Origin: Eubacteriales bacterium
GTDB lineage: Bacteria; Bacillota; Clostridia; Lachnospirales; Lachnospiraceae
Assembly: GCA_030526265.1 (NCBI GenBank)
Contig: JAUNDE010000002.1
Location: forward strand, 1 to 64,000
Length of the DNA stretch: 64,000 nucleotides
Direction of reading: 5' to 3'
In this document: positions 54,513 to 63,121 of the stretch, piece by piece
Layout: the number at the start of each line of letters is the position of its first letter
Numbering within the stretch: position 1 is the stretch's first letter
Position numbers and translations under genes: made by a program
The notes under the pieces: model-generated
The model's input: only the letters and a program-made list of their open reading frames with translations
Databases searched by the model: none
Told to the model about the DNA's origin: nothing

Positions 54513-56060
54513 TTATTTTGTAACATGATTGGTCACTGAGTGCATCCAATCTTTTGCAAGAGCATAGATCTCTTTGTATTTTTCAAAATAGAACATGTAT
54601 TCATCATGTCTTTCCTGATTTGGTTCAACTGTATATTCAATATCCGTCATAGCTTCTGCTGCTGTATCGATGTCTGGGTACACTCCGCCCGCTACAGCTC
54701 CAAGGATCGCCGATCCAAGAACCGGACCTTCACTGCATTTCGGAACAACAACCGGACAATTGCTTACATCAGCATGAGCCTGAAGCCAGAAATCACTCTT
54801 TGCCGCACCACCGGATACAACCATAGCCTTTGGCTCAAATCCGGCACCACGGAACACTTCCAAAATCGCTTCTGTTCCATAGCAGATACTTTCAATAATC
54901 GCGCGGTACATATGCGCAGGTGTATGGCCAAGAGACAATCCGTAGAACATACCTCTGACATCCGGGTCAACATGTGGAGTACGATTTCCCTGGAAGAAAT
55001 CAAGCGCAACGATTCCTTCCGCTCCAATTGGAATCTGAGCTGCTTCACGATTCAGGATGTCATATACACTGCAGCCTTCTTTTTCAGCCTGCATTTTTAC
55101 AGTGCCACATAACTGATTCTTAAACCAGTTTACAACAGAACCTGTTGATGTCTGTCCACCTTCCACCATGCGCAGTCCAGGAACGATCGCATCCGGATAT
55201 GCTCCCCACATTCCCTTGCTGTGGATCGGATCTTTAAACTGTGCGATATGCAGATGTGAGGATCCTGTAATCAGCGTTAATTTGCCAGGCTGATGTGCAT
55301 TCAGCCCGATTACACCAACGAACGCATCTGCTCCGCCTTCACCTACCGGGATACCAGGAATCAATCCCATATCTTCGGCAGCTTTTTCTGTCAATCCGCC
55401 AACAAATTCACCTAATGGCAATACTCTTGGAGGAAGCTTCTCAACCAGATCATCAAGACCAATGGTGTTATAGAAGTCAACAGGATATCCTCCTTCTTCA
55501 CTATTGTAATACCAGCGAACAGAAGCACAGTTGATACTTGCCGTATATTCTCCTGTTAATCTGTACATTAACCAGTCTGTACATTCATAAAAACGTGTTG
55601 CTTTATTATAAATCTCCGGTTCATTCTCTTTTAACCAGAGAGCTTTTGCAGGAAGGCACTCTGCTGATACCATTCCGTAACCATTGTATTTCAAAGAATC
55701 ATGTCCTGATTCAAAAATACGCTTTGCCTGCTCAGAGGCACGCACATCCATCCACATAATTGCGTCGCGAAGAGGTACCATGTCGTCTCCTGACAAAACA
55801 ACTGTACAACATGTTGTATCAACACTCATTCCTTTAATACATTCAGGATCAATATCACTTTCTGCCATCGCCCTTTTCGATGCCTTGCAGATAGAATCCC
55901 ACCATTCATCCGGTTTCTGCTCTGCACGTCCAGACGACGGAGTATACAAAGGATACGGTTCTTCACAGAACACGATTGGATTGCCTTTCAGATCAAAAAT
56001 ACCAACTCTTGCTCCGCCTGTACCCATGTCAACGCCTAATACACAATCGATTTTACGCAT
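54513..56060 (-). CDS. FGGY family carbohydrate kinase
   Basis: Cytosolic sugar or polyol kinase of 515 aa. It starts KIDCVLGVDMGTGGARVGIFDLKG (phosphate 1 loop), has MSVDTTCCTVVLSG, an ECTDWLMYRLTGEY segment, the catalytic Asp in GEGGADAFVGVIG, ITGSSHLHIAQ, and the C-terminal MVVSGGAAKSDFWLQAHADV (adenosine loop). It resembles ribulokinase and xylulokinase but does not clearly match either. It sits last in an operon with an AllA-like protein, DhaK, DhaL and a sugar ABC importer; rpe lies just beyond. A ketopentose or tetrose/polyol substrate is inferred from context. Confidence 0.88.
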   Translation of the reverse strand: MRKIDCVLGVDMGTGGARVGIFDLKGNPIVFCEEPYPLYTPSSGRAEQKPDEWWDSICKASKRAMAESDIDPECIKGMSVDTTCCTVVLSGDDMVPLRDAIMWMDVRASEQAKRIFESGHDSLKYNGYGMVSAECLPAKALWLKENEPEIYNKATRFYECTDWLMYRLTGEYTASINCASVRWYYNSEEGGYPVDFYNTIGLDDLVEKLPPRVLPLGEFVGGLTEKAAEDMGLIPGIPVGEGGADAFVGVIGLNAHQPGKLTLITGSSHLHIAQFKDPIHSKGMWGAYPDAIVPGLRMVEGGQTSTGSVVNWFKNQLCGTVKMQAEKEGCSVYDILNREAAQIPIGAEGIVALDFFQGNRTPHVDPDVRGMFYGLSLGHTPAHMYRAIIESICYGTEAILEVFRGAGFEPKAMVVSGGAAKSDFWLQAHADVSNCPVVVPKCSEGPVLGSAILGAVAGGVYPDIDTAAEAMTDIEYTVEPNQERHDEYMFYFEKYKEIYALAKDWMHSVTNHVTK

Positions 56061-56081
56061 AGTATTTATCCCTCCATCAAA

Positions 56082-56546
56082 TTAAAGTTCGAGTCCGATC
56101 TCCTCTGGAATTTCATCAAAATAAATATCATCATGACTTGTGTTATTCTTAAAGATAACAAGGCAGTGTACAGAATCATCCAGCGTATTTGGTGCCCAGT
56201 GCCATACACCTGGCTTACAGCTGATCCCTGTTCCCTTCGGAATGTAAAACGCACGAACCTTCTCCGGATCAGGTTTTCCTGCCGGCATAAATGGTACAAT
56301 AATACCGCCTGTCATAGCAAACAGATTCTCCTCTGTGTAATCGTGTGCCTCAAATTTCTTAACTGTAAATGGCTTGCGGAATACTTCCATCATATTGATT
56401 GATGTAGGAGTGTCTCTGACAACAACCTGTGGATACCATGTATGAGAACCAGGCGCGCCAAAATCTTCTCTTCCTTCGTATGATAATACTTCTCCAAATT
56501 CTGCAAATGCTTCTTTTGTAAGCTGTTCAACTTTTATTTTTTTCAT
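56082..56546 (-). CDS. Ureidoglycolate lyase-like (AllA superfamily) protein
   Basis: Cupin-like protein of 154 aa: TKEAFAEFGEVLSYEG at the start, FEAHDYTEENLFAMTGGIIVPFMP, RAFYIPKGTGISCKPGVWHWAPNTL, and LVIFKNN. This is the layout of AllA (ureidoglycolate lyase), with GTG and WHWAP in place of the usual GVN and WHHPL. No other allantoin genes are near, so the role is probably isomerisation or lyase chemistry on a sugar derivative. It is coupled to the kinase gene (21 nt). Confidence 0.7.
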   Translation of the reverse strand: MKKIKVEQLTKEAFAEFGEVLSYEGREDFGAPGSHTWYPQVVVRDTPTSINMMEVFRKPFTVKKFEAHDYTEENLFAMTGGIIVPFMPAGKPDPEKVRAFYIPKGTGISCKPGVWHWAPNTLDDSVHCLVIFKNNTSHDDIYFDEIPEEIGLEL

Positions 56547-56627
56547 ATCAATACCTCTTTCTTAAAAGATTACACTTATCCAATCCGAAAACTGAATAAG
56601 TGTAACCAGACATTAATTATTTACCTT

Positions 56628-57251
56628 TTAAACAGATGCTTTTGCGATAGCTTTAAAAATAAGCATAGCAACACAAGCTCCCGGATCAATCATGCCTCTT
56701 GAAGCTTCTCCTTTCACTGCTGGTTTTCCATGAACAGCCAGCATGTCTGTTGCTGCGTTAAATCCAGCTTCTGCTGCATCTGCCGCTTTTGCTGTTGCAT
56801 CAGCAAGACTGTCTCCGGCAGAAAGAGCTGACTTCAAAGCCTGCACGCCCGGATCGAATCCGTCCAGGAAAGTTTTTTCTCCAAGTTTAGCCTTACCTTT
56901 TTCCATGATACCAGCTTCATATGCAGCGAGAAAATCAACAATATCCATATCAGCAAGCTCTGATTTTCCTTTCAGAACTTTTCCGCCCTGCATGAGTCCA
57001 ATTGCCATCAATGTACCCATTGTTGAAGGAGCTGCACTCGACATAGCTTTACCGGCACCATAAAGAAGCTTTCCGGCATCTTCGATTCCTGAAGCTGATG
57101 CATTGTCATACGCCGCACGAAAACCTTTTGTCATTGTAAGTCCGAGGTCTCCGTCTCCAACTACACTATCAAGTTCAATCAAACGATCTCTGTTTTCGTC
57201 CATGATCGCACTGATCTCGCCAAGTATCTTAATTAGATATGAAACGTTCAT
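56628..57251 (-). CDS. DhaL-type kinase subunit
   Basis: Nucleotide-binding subunit of a dihydroxyacetone-kinase-like enzyme, 207 aa. The Mg-nucleotide loop is LDSVVGDGDLGLTMTKGF with Asp28, Asp33 and Asp35; AMSSAAPSTMGTLMAIGLM and the C-terminal SRGMIDPGACV motif follow. No DhaM (PTS donor) gene is nearby, so ATP is the more likely phosphate donor. Paired with the DhaK gene 16 nt upstream. Confidence 0.9.
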   Translation of the reverse strand: MNVSYLIKILGEISAIMDENRDRLIELDSVVGDGDLGLTMTKGFRAAYDNASASGIEDAGKLLYGAGKAMSSAAPSTMGTLMAIGLMQGGKVLKGKSELADMDIVDFLAAYEAGIMEKGKAKLGEKTFLDGFDPGVQALKSALSAGDSLADATAKAADAAEAGFNAATDMLAVHGKPAVKGEASRGMIDPGACVAMLIFKAIAKASV

Positions 57252-57267
57252 TTATATGCCTCCCAAA

Positions 57268-58278
57268 TTATAACTGTTTAAAAAATGGTGTTGCTGCCGG
57301 AGCATCTAATAATTCTTTCAACTCATCATCCAGTTTGAATAATGAAATTGAGAATCCAGCCATCTCCATAGCTGTTGCAAATTCTCCAACATAATAACGG
57401 TGAACTTTGATACCATTCTCTTCAAGTCTCTTATTGATATGTCTGGCAACGATATACTGCTCATCAAGTGGAGTTGCTCCAAGACCATTCACAAGAACAG
57501 CAACCTCATCACCGCTTACATATGGAATATCCGGAAGGATCTTCTCTAACATTTCATCAACGATTTTGTCTGCTTCTTCGAGCTTACCATTACGGATACC
57601 AGCTTCACCGTGAATACCCATACCGATTGCCATCTCATCATCAGCAATTGAGAATCCTGGTTTCCCAACACTCGGAATTGTACATGGTGTAAGAGCTACG
57701 CCCATTGTTCTTACATTTGCACATGCTTTTTCAGCAATTCTCTTTACCTCGTCAAGATCTTTCATCTGAGCTGCCGCAGCCCCTGCACATTTATATACGA
57801 AAACGATACCTGCAACACCACGACGATGATTTGCTTCGCCAGGACCTGCCGGAGCTGCTGAGGCAACATCTTCACCTGCAACAACTGTTTCAACACGGAT
57901 ATCTTCTTCAAAATCAGCCATCTCAGCACCCATATCAAAGTTTAAGATATCTCCGTTGTAGTTTCCATAGATATAGAGGACACCTGCTCCATCATCTACT
58001 TCTTTTGTCACCTTAAAGATCTGCTCCGGACTTGGTGACTGGAATACATCACCAACACAACATCCATCTAACATTCCTTTTCCAACATATCCAAGGAACA
58101 ATGGAAGGTGTCCTGATCCACCACCTGTTACGATAGCAACTTTTCCCGGAACTTTGTTTGAAGTAACGAGACAATGTACATCATCACCCGTATATGTAAT
58201 GTAGTCAGGATGAGCGATATACAAGCCTTCCAGCATTTCTGTAACATAGTTTTCTGGTTTATTAATTATTTTTTTCAT
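57268..58278 (-). CDS. DhaK-type kinase subunit
   Basis: Substrate-binding subunit of a dihydroxyacetone-kinase-like enzyme, 336 aa. It has VTGGGSGHLPLFLGYVGKGMLDG with His57, NYNGDILNFDMG with Asp110, HRRGVAGIVFVYKCAGAAAA, and MGIHGEAG with His223, the residue expected to bind the ketone covalently. It could act on dihydroxyacetone or on a longer ketose such as erythrulose; the ABC importer favours a pathway sugar taken up from outside. Confidence 0.9.
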   Translation of the reverse strand: MKKIINKPENYVTEMLEGLYIAHPDYITYTGDDVHCLVTSNKVPGKVAIVTGGGSGHLPLFLGYVGKGMLDGCCVGDVFQSPSPEQIFKVTKEVDDGAGVLYIYGNYNGDILNFDMGAEMADFEEDIRVETVVAGEDVASAAPAGPGEANHRRGVAGIVFVYKCAGAAAAQMKDLDEVKRIAEKACANVRTMGVALTPCTIPSVGKPGFSIADDEMAIGMGIHGEAGIRNGKLEEADKIVDEMLEKILPDIPYVSGDEVAVLVNGLGATPLDEQYIVARHINKRLEENGIKVHRYYVGEFATAMEMAGFSISLFKLDDELKELLDAPAATPFFKQL

Positions 58279-58301
58279 AGGATAAAACCCCTTTCCTAAA
58301 A

Positions 58302-59273
58302 TTATTTCCTAGCACTGATTTTAGCTGTAACGATCGGCACAACAAGTGCAATGATAAGGATAATGCCATAAACCATATCTGTAATAACTGTGTCAATTCG
58401 CATTACATTAAACGCTGATGAGATCAGCTGCAACAAAATGATAGAGATTGTAACACCCGCAACTTTACCTTTACCACCGTCAGGGTGAATACCACCAAGT
58501 ACGACAATAAGAAGTGATAACAGTGTGTATGATGTATTATAGTTTGATTTACCGGAACCATAATGTGAGGATGTTAAAATACCACTGATGGCACCAAAGA
58601 TACCGGAAATCATGTATGTTGTGATCGTAACCTTAAGGTTATTGATTCCGGAATACTTAGATGCCTGTTCGTTACTTCCAAGGAAATATACTTTCTGTCC
58701 GTAAGTCGTTGAATTCAGAATAAATGCAACAACAATTGTGACAATGATGAAAATAGGCAATACAAAAGGAATATTTCCAATACCACCGTTTGCAATCTCA
58801 ATATAGCTCTGCGGAAGACCTGTGATACCAGGACCTGTCGTGATGATCATTGCAAGTCCGGTATACAACTGAAGACCGCAAAGTGTAACAAGCATTGCCG
58901 GAATCTTCAGGAATCCGATCATAAATCCATTAAAGATACCACATAACGCTCCAACTACAAGTGCTGCAACAACAGCAATCACAATCGCACCTGTACCAGC
59001 TTCCTTTCCGCCCATATGCACAAGAATATAAGCAGCAACAACACCTGTCAGGTTCGCAATACCTACAAGAGAAAGGTCGATACCTCCAGATATCATACAA
59101 AGCATCATACCATACGCAATAATACCAAATGCAGGAAATACATAGATCATTGCTTTAAGGTTCAATACAGAGTAGTATGTTTTCGGATTCAAGATTGCCA
59201 TCGCAATAAGAACAACTGCATACATTGCCAGCAGAGAGAGCAGTGTATGGTCAATATTTTTAAGTTTTTTCAT
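58302..59273 (-). CDS. Sugar ABC transporter permease (RbsC-like, 1)
   Basis: BPD-type permease of the CUT2 family, 323 aa and eight to ten helices; GGIDLSLVGIANLTGVVAAYI and IHPDGGKGKVAGVTISIILLQLISSAFN are the family motifs. Second of two different permeases; a pair with a single ATPase is the layout seen in LsrACDB and RhaSTPQ. Confidence 0.93.
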   Translation of the reverse strand: MKKLKNIDHTLLSLLAMYAVVLIAMAILNPKTYYSVLNLKAMIYVFPAFGIIAYGMMLCMISGGIDLSLVGIANLTGVVAAYILVHMGGKEAGTGAIVIAVVAALVVGALCGIFNGFMIGFLKIPAMLVTLCGLQLYTGLAMIITTGPGITGLPQSYIEIANGGIGNIPFVLPIFIIVTIVVAFILNSTTYGQKVYFLGSNEQASKYSGINNLKVTITTYMISGIFGAISGILTSSHYGSGKSNYNTSYTLLSLLIVVLGGIHPDGGKGKVAGVTISIILLQLISSAFNVMRIDTVITDMVYGIILIIALVVPIVTAKISARK

Positions 59274-59288
59274 TTTCCATTCCCTCCC

Positions 59289-60293
59289 TTATACTTTTGG
59301 ACTATTCGCAATAGCCTTAGCCTTAAGTGATGTAATAGCTGTTCCTACGATAATAACCGCACCAACTACAAATGTCTGCCAGTATGCCGGTACACCCAGC
59401 ATAATAAGGTTATTCTGAATCAAAGCGATCAAAACAACACCAAGTACTGTTCCGATGACACCACCATGACCACCAGTGATTCTTGTTCCACCGATAACTA
59501 CAGCTGCGATAACCATCATTTCAGATCCCATAAGGTTCAGTGGATTCGCAGAACTACAAAGGATACAGTAGATCATTCCTGCAATTCCGGCAAAAACACC
59601 TGAGAAAATGTAAACAATAAACTGAAGTCTAACAACATTGAAACCTGCGATTCTGGCAGCATTTTTGTCTCCTCCGATCGCATAGATACCTCTTCCAAGC
59701 ATTGTGTACTTCAGAATCAGATGTACAGCAATACACAGAACGATAGGAACAATAATAAATACCGTCATCGAATATGTAATATCATTTTTGTTCGTGTACG
59801 TGAATAAGAATACCTCACCAAGTCCTTTGATTGCTTTCGGCATACGGGAAATCTCATTCGTACCGAAAAATGTAAGAACCATACCACTTACGATACTGCT
59901 GACACCAAGTGTAGCGATCAGCGGAGGAAGCTTCAATACCGCAATCAGGAATCCATTGATAATACCGACGATCAGACCAATACCAGCCGCCATAACAAAT
60001 GCAAGCAAAGCGCTGTTCATATCATGCTCTTTCATAACGACAACAGGAATATAAAGCGCCGCACATGCCACTGCCGGGAAAGAAACATCAATACCGCCCG
60101 AGATAATAACCACCATTTCACAAATGGCAAAAATAAGTGTGACAAGCAATGCACGAGACAAAGTAATAATTGTCGAAAAGTCTGCAAAAGCAGGATTCTT
60201 CATACCAATTGCACAAGAAAGAGCAACGATAATATAAACAATAATCATCTGGTTGGAAGTCAGTATTTCTTTCATCTTATTATTCTGTTTCAT
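59289..60293 (-). CDS. Sugar ABC transporter permease (RbsC-like, 2)
   Basis: CUT2 permease of 334 aa; VVIISGGIDVSFPAVACAALYIPV and GGTRITGGHGGVIGTVLGVVLIALIQNNLIMLG mark the family. Its start overlaps the stop of the ATPase gene by 1 nt, showing translational coupling. Forms a likely heterodimer with the following permease. Confidence 0.93.
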   Translation of the reverse strand: MKQNNKMKEILTSNQMIIVYIIVALSCAIGMKNPAFADFSTIITLSRALLVTLIFAICEMVVIISGGIDVSFPAVACAALYIPVVVMKEHDMNSALLAFVMAAGIGLIVGIINGFLIAVLKLPPLIATLGVSSIVSGMVLTFFGTNEISRMPKAIKGLGEVFLFTYTNKNDITYSMTVFIIVPIVLCIAVHLILKYTMLGRGIYAIGGDKNAARIAGFNVVRLQFIVYIFSGVFAGIAGMIYCILCSSANPLNLMGSEMMVIAAVVIGGTRITGGHGGVIGTVLGVVLIALIQNNLIMLGVPAYWQTFVVGAVIIVGTAITSLKAKAIANSPKV

Positions 60294-61795
60294 TACTCTT
60301 CGCCTCCTTCCTTACTGAAGATGTCGTATACTTCATTCTCTTCAACATGCTTCTCAGCCTGATCAAGGTAAGCTACTGCTTTTCCGTTTCTCATTACCAC
60401 AATCTTATTACAGTTCTGAACAAGTTCTGATAAGTCATCCGTGATTACAACAACTCCAACACCTTTGTTTGCAAGATCATGAAGAATATCAAAGATCTCA
60501 CTCTTTGAACCGATATCGACACCTACTGTAGGTCCGTTTAATACAATCAGCTCAGGATCCGTATTAAGCCATTTAGCGATAACAACTTTCTGTGCATTAC
60601 CGCCGGAAAGAGTACGAATTGGAACCAGGTCATTTTCTGTTTTTACAGAAACTTCTTTGATCCATTTCGCCGTATCATCTGCGATTGCTTTAAAATCAAG
60701 CTTTCCTCCGTGGAAATATTTATTAATAGAAGCAGCGACCATATTGTCACGAATACTTCTGTCAAGGAAAAGTCCCTGAGTAAGTCGATCCTCCGGCACA
60801 TATGCAATTCTATTTTTGATTGCATCCTCAATACTCTTAATCTGGATTTCTTTTCCTTTCAGTGTAACTTTCCCTGAATCTGCAGGTGCAATGCCAAATA
60901 ATGCATCACCGATCTCGCTACGACCTGATCCAAGAAGACCTGTAACACCAATAACATCACCCTTATTTATTGTGAAAGAGACATTTTCAAAAGCACCCTG
61001 TCTGCTCAAATTTTCTACTTTCAAAATTTCTTCCTGACTCTTTTCCGGATGATATGTCTCCTCAACGATATCATGACCTGTCAGATCCCGAATAAATCTT
61101 GCTCTGTCATACTCACTGATATCTCCGCTTGAAACATACTCACCGTTTCGGATAATTGTCAGTCTGTCTGCAATCTCATAAATCTCATCAAGCTTATGAT
61201 TTACGATCATGATCGCAATACCTTTCTTTTTCAGACCGCGAACGATCTCAAACAAATTCTCAACCTCTTTCTTTGTAAGAGCCGTTGTTGGCTCATCAAG
61301 GATCAGGAATTTCGCATCATTGATAATTGCACGGCAAATTGCAACCATCTGTTTATTTGCAACAGTTAATCGCTCGACAAGGATGTCAGGATCCATGTGA
61401 GCTCCAACCATTTCCATAGCTTTTAATGCTAATTCTCTGGAATTTTTCCAGTTCATAACCTTTGTACCGGTCATGAGAGAGTTGTTCATTGCAATATTTT
61501 CAGCAACAGTCAAATTCGGAAATACAGCAAAGTCCTGGTAAATTACCTGAATTCCCGCTTTAATTGCATCGATAGGTTTTAAATGTTCTACCTTTTTTCC
61601 TTCCAGGTAATAATCACCAGATGTCTGTTCATGTGCGCCGGAAATAACCTTGATCAAAGTAGATTTTCCACAACCGTTCTGTCCAGCAAGGCAAAGAATT
61701 TCTCCTTTTTTTATTTCAAGGTCGACTCCTTTTAATGCCTGAACACCGCCGAATGATTTTTTTATGTTTTCCAATTTAAGAAAAACTTCTGCCAT
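60293..61795 (-). CDS. Sugar ABC transporter ATPase (RbsA/LsrA-like)
   Basis: Two-domain ATPase of a CUT2 importer, 500 aa. The first domain has GQNGCGKSTLIKVISG (Walker A) and LILDEPTTALTKKEVE (Walker B); the second has GLLGSGRSEIGDALFG, a degenerate Walker A, and LSGGNAQKVVIAKWLNTDPELIVLNGPTVGVDIGSK. In that second Walker B, NGPT replaces the usual DEPT. Start at 61795 (MAEVFLKLENI) after GAGGG. Separated from the binding-protein gene by a stable hairpin. Confidence 0.94.
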   Translation of the reverse strand: MAEVFLKLENIKKSFGGVQALKGVDLEIKKGEILCLAGQNGCGKSTLIKVISGAHEQTSGDYYLEGKKVEHLKPIDAIKAGIQVIYQDFAVFPNLTVAENIAMNNSLMTGTKVMNWKNSRELALKAMEMVGAHMDPDILVERLTVANKQMVAICRAIINDAKFLILDEPTTALTKKEVENLFEIVRGLKKKGIAIMIVNHKLDEIYEIADRLTIIRNGEYVSSGDISEYDRARFIRDLTGHDIVEETYHPEKSQEEILKVENLSRQGAFENVSFTINKGDVIGVTGLLGSGRSEIGDALFGIAPADSGKVTLKGKEIQIKSIEDAIKNRIAYVPEDRLTQGLFLDRSIRDNMVAASINKYFHGGKLDFKAIADDTAKWIKEVSVKTENDLVPIRTLSGGNAQKVVIAKWLNTDPELIVLNGPTVGVDIGSKSEIFDILHDLANKGVGVVVITDDLSELVQNCNKIVVMRNGKAVAYLDQAEKHVEENEVYDIFSKEGGEE

Positions 61796-61822
61796 GTTGA
61801 ATCCCTCATTTCTTTTTAATGA

Positions 61823-61866
61823 AAGCCCCATAGGGAGGTGCCTTGATGCACAACCCCATGAGGCTT
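61823..61866 (-). terminator. Intercistronic hairpin between binding protein and ATPase genes
   Basis: 13-bp stem with two G.T pairs (61823-61835 with 61854-61866), and an inner GTGC/GCAC stem. No strong T-run. Typical of attenuating or mRNA-stabilising elements that keep binding-protein levels above the other subunits. Confidence 0.65.
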
Positions 61867-61900
61867 AAGGCTCATTTAACAAAAATAGTCAAATTATAAA

Positions 61901-62944
61901 TTAGAAGTCATATGCTTCGTCATTTACATTAGATGCATCTACATCAATCCAAGCGCTTCCTGTAAATACTTTTCCATCGAGTGTTAACTCTTCATAACCT
62001 GGAGTTGTAAGAGCGATATCTTCTGCAGCTGTTCCATCAAGTGTTGCGATAGCAAGCTCGATCATAGCCTGTCCTGCAAGTGCTGGATCCCAGAAGCTCA
62101 TAAGTTCAACAGTACCATCTTCTACATACTCGCCACATACAGAAACAAGTGATGTACCTGCAATATGTACTTTGCCTGAAAGACCAAGTTCTTTAACTGC
62201 ACGAGCTGCACCTGGAGTCTCACTCATAGCTGCACACTGGATAGCATTAATGTTAGGGTTAGCTGTCAAAGCTTCTTTTACTTTGCTGTAAGCTGTATCT
62301 GCATTGTCATCAGAGATGATCAGGTCTGTGGCCATCTTGAGACCTGGGCAGTTCTCGTCAGCGTATGTCTTTCCACCTTCAGCTTCCTCAACGTGAGAAA
62401 CAGATGTAAGAGCACCAACTGTCTGGATGTATTCGCCTTCGCCGCCTGTAAGTTCAGCAAGTTTTTCCATCAGATGAGCACCGTATTCTCTTGTATCGAA
62501 CGCCTCTACATCATAATCCATGTTCTCTACTGTAGATGCTTCATGACAGATAACTTTGATTCCTTCGTCCTGAGCTTTCTTAAGAATAGGGTCAAGCGCC
62601 TCCACATCAAATGGAACTACACAGATTGCATCGTATCCCTGTCCGATAAGACCTTCAACATACTCAGCCTGTCCATCACCTTCAGCTGATCCGCCATACT
62701 CAACAGTGATTCCTTTTTCTGCGTATGCATCTTTCACCTGGTCAACACCATATTCCATACGCTCAAACCAAGCAAGGTTTGTCATCTTAGGAACTACGAT
62801 GATCTTATATCCATCCCCAGATTCTTCTGTCTCTTCTGCTGCTGCGTCGTCTGATGAAGAATCAGAAGATGAGCTACCACAGCCAACAACAAGAGAAGAT
62901 ACCATAGCAACGCCAAGTAATACACTTAAAACTCTTTTTTTCAT
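61901..62944 (-). CDS. Sugar-binding lipoprotein (LsrB/RhaS-like)
   Basis: Periplasmic-type binding protein anchored as a lipoprotein, 347 aa from the ATG at 62944 after GGAGG. The signal ends SSLVVGCGSS, giving the lipid-bearing Cys, and is followed by a Ser/Asp/Glu linker. The body is a type I sugar-binding fold: KIIVVPKMTNLAWFERMEYG, GQGYDAICVVPFDVEALDPIL, CHEASTVENMDYDVEAFDTREYG, CAAMSETPGAARAVKELG. The two-permease set resembles AI-2 and rhamnose systems; the ligand is unknown. Confidence 0.92.
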   Translation of the reverse strand: MKKRVLSVLLGVAMVSSLVVGCGSSSSDSSSDDAAAEETEESGDGYKIIVVPKMTNLAWFERMEYGVDQVKDAYAEKGITVEYGGSAEGDGQAEYVEGLIGQGYDAICVVPFDVEALDPILKKAQDEGIKVICHEASTVENMDYDVEAFDTREYGAHLMEKLAELTGGEGEYIQTVGALTSVSHVEEAEGGKTYADENCPGLKMATDLIISDDNADTAYSKVKEALTANPNINAIQCAAMSETPGAARAVKELGLSGKVHIAGTSLVSVCGEYVEDGTVELMSFWDPALAGQAMIELAIATLDGTAAEDIALTTPGYEELTLDGKVFTGSAWIDVDASNVNDEAYDF

Positions 62945-63121
62945 GTTACGTCCTCCTTTTAATCCAGGGTCTCTTTTCTGAGAATCCCTTATCCTTTTTT
63001 CTTCTATATAAAACATAGAAGCTTTTTATATCCATGCCCGTTCAAGATAATACATCCAAAAATTCAGCTCAAAAATTTCCGTTAGTATCATCCCACTTAA
63101 CAAGCATCAATATCATGAAAT

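Noticed and set aside
54540..55112. 190-codon plus-strand frame
   Set aside because: Lies wholly antisense to the FGGY kinase; rich in Cys, His and Ser typical of a shadow frame, without a ribosome site.
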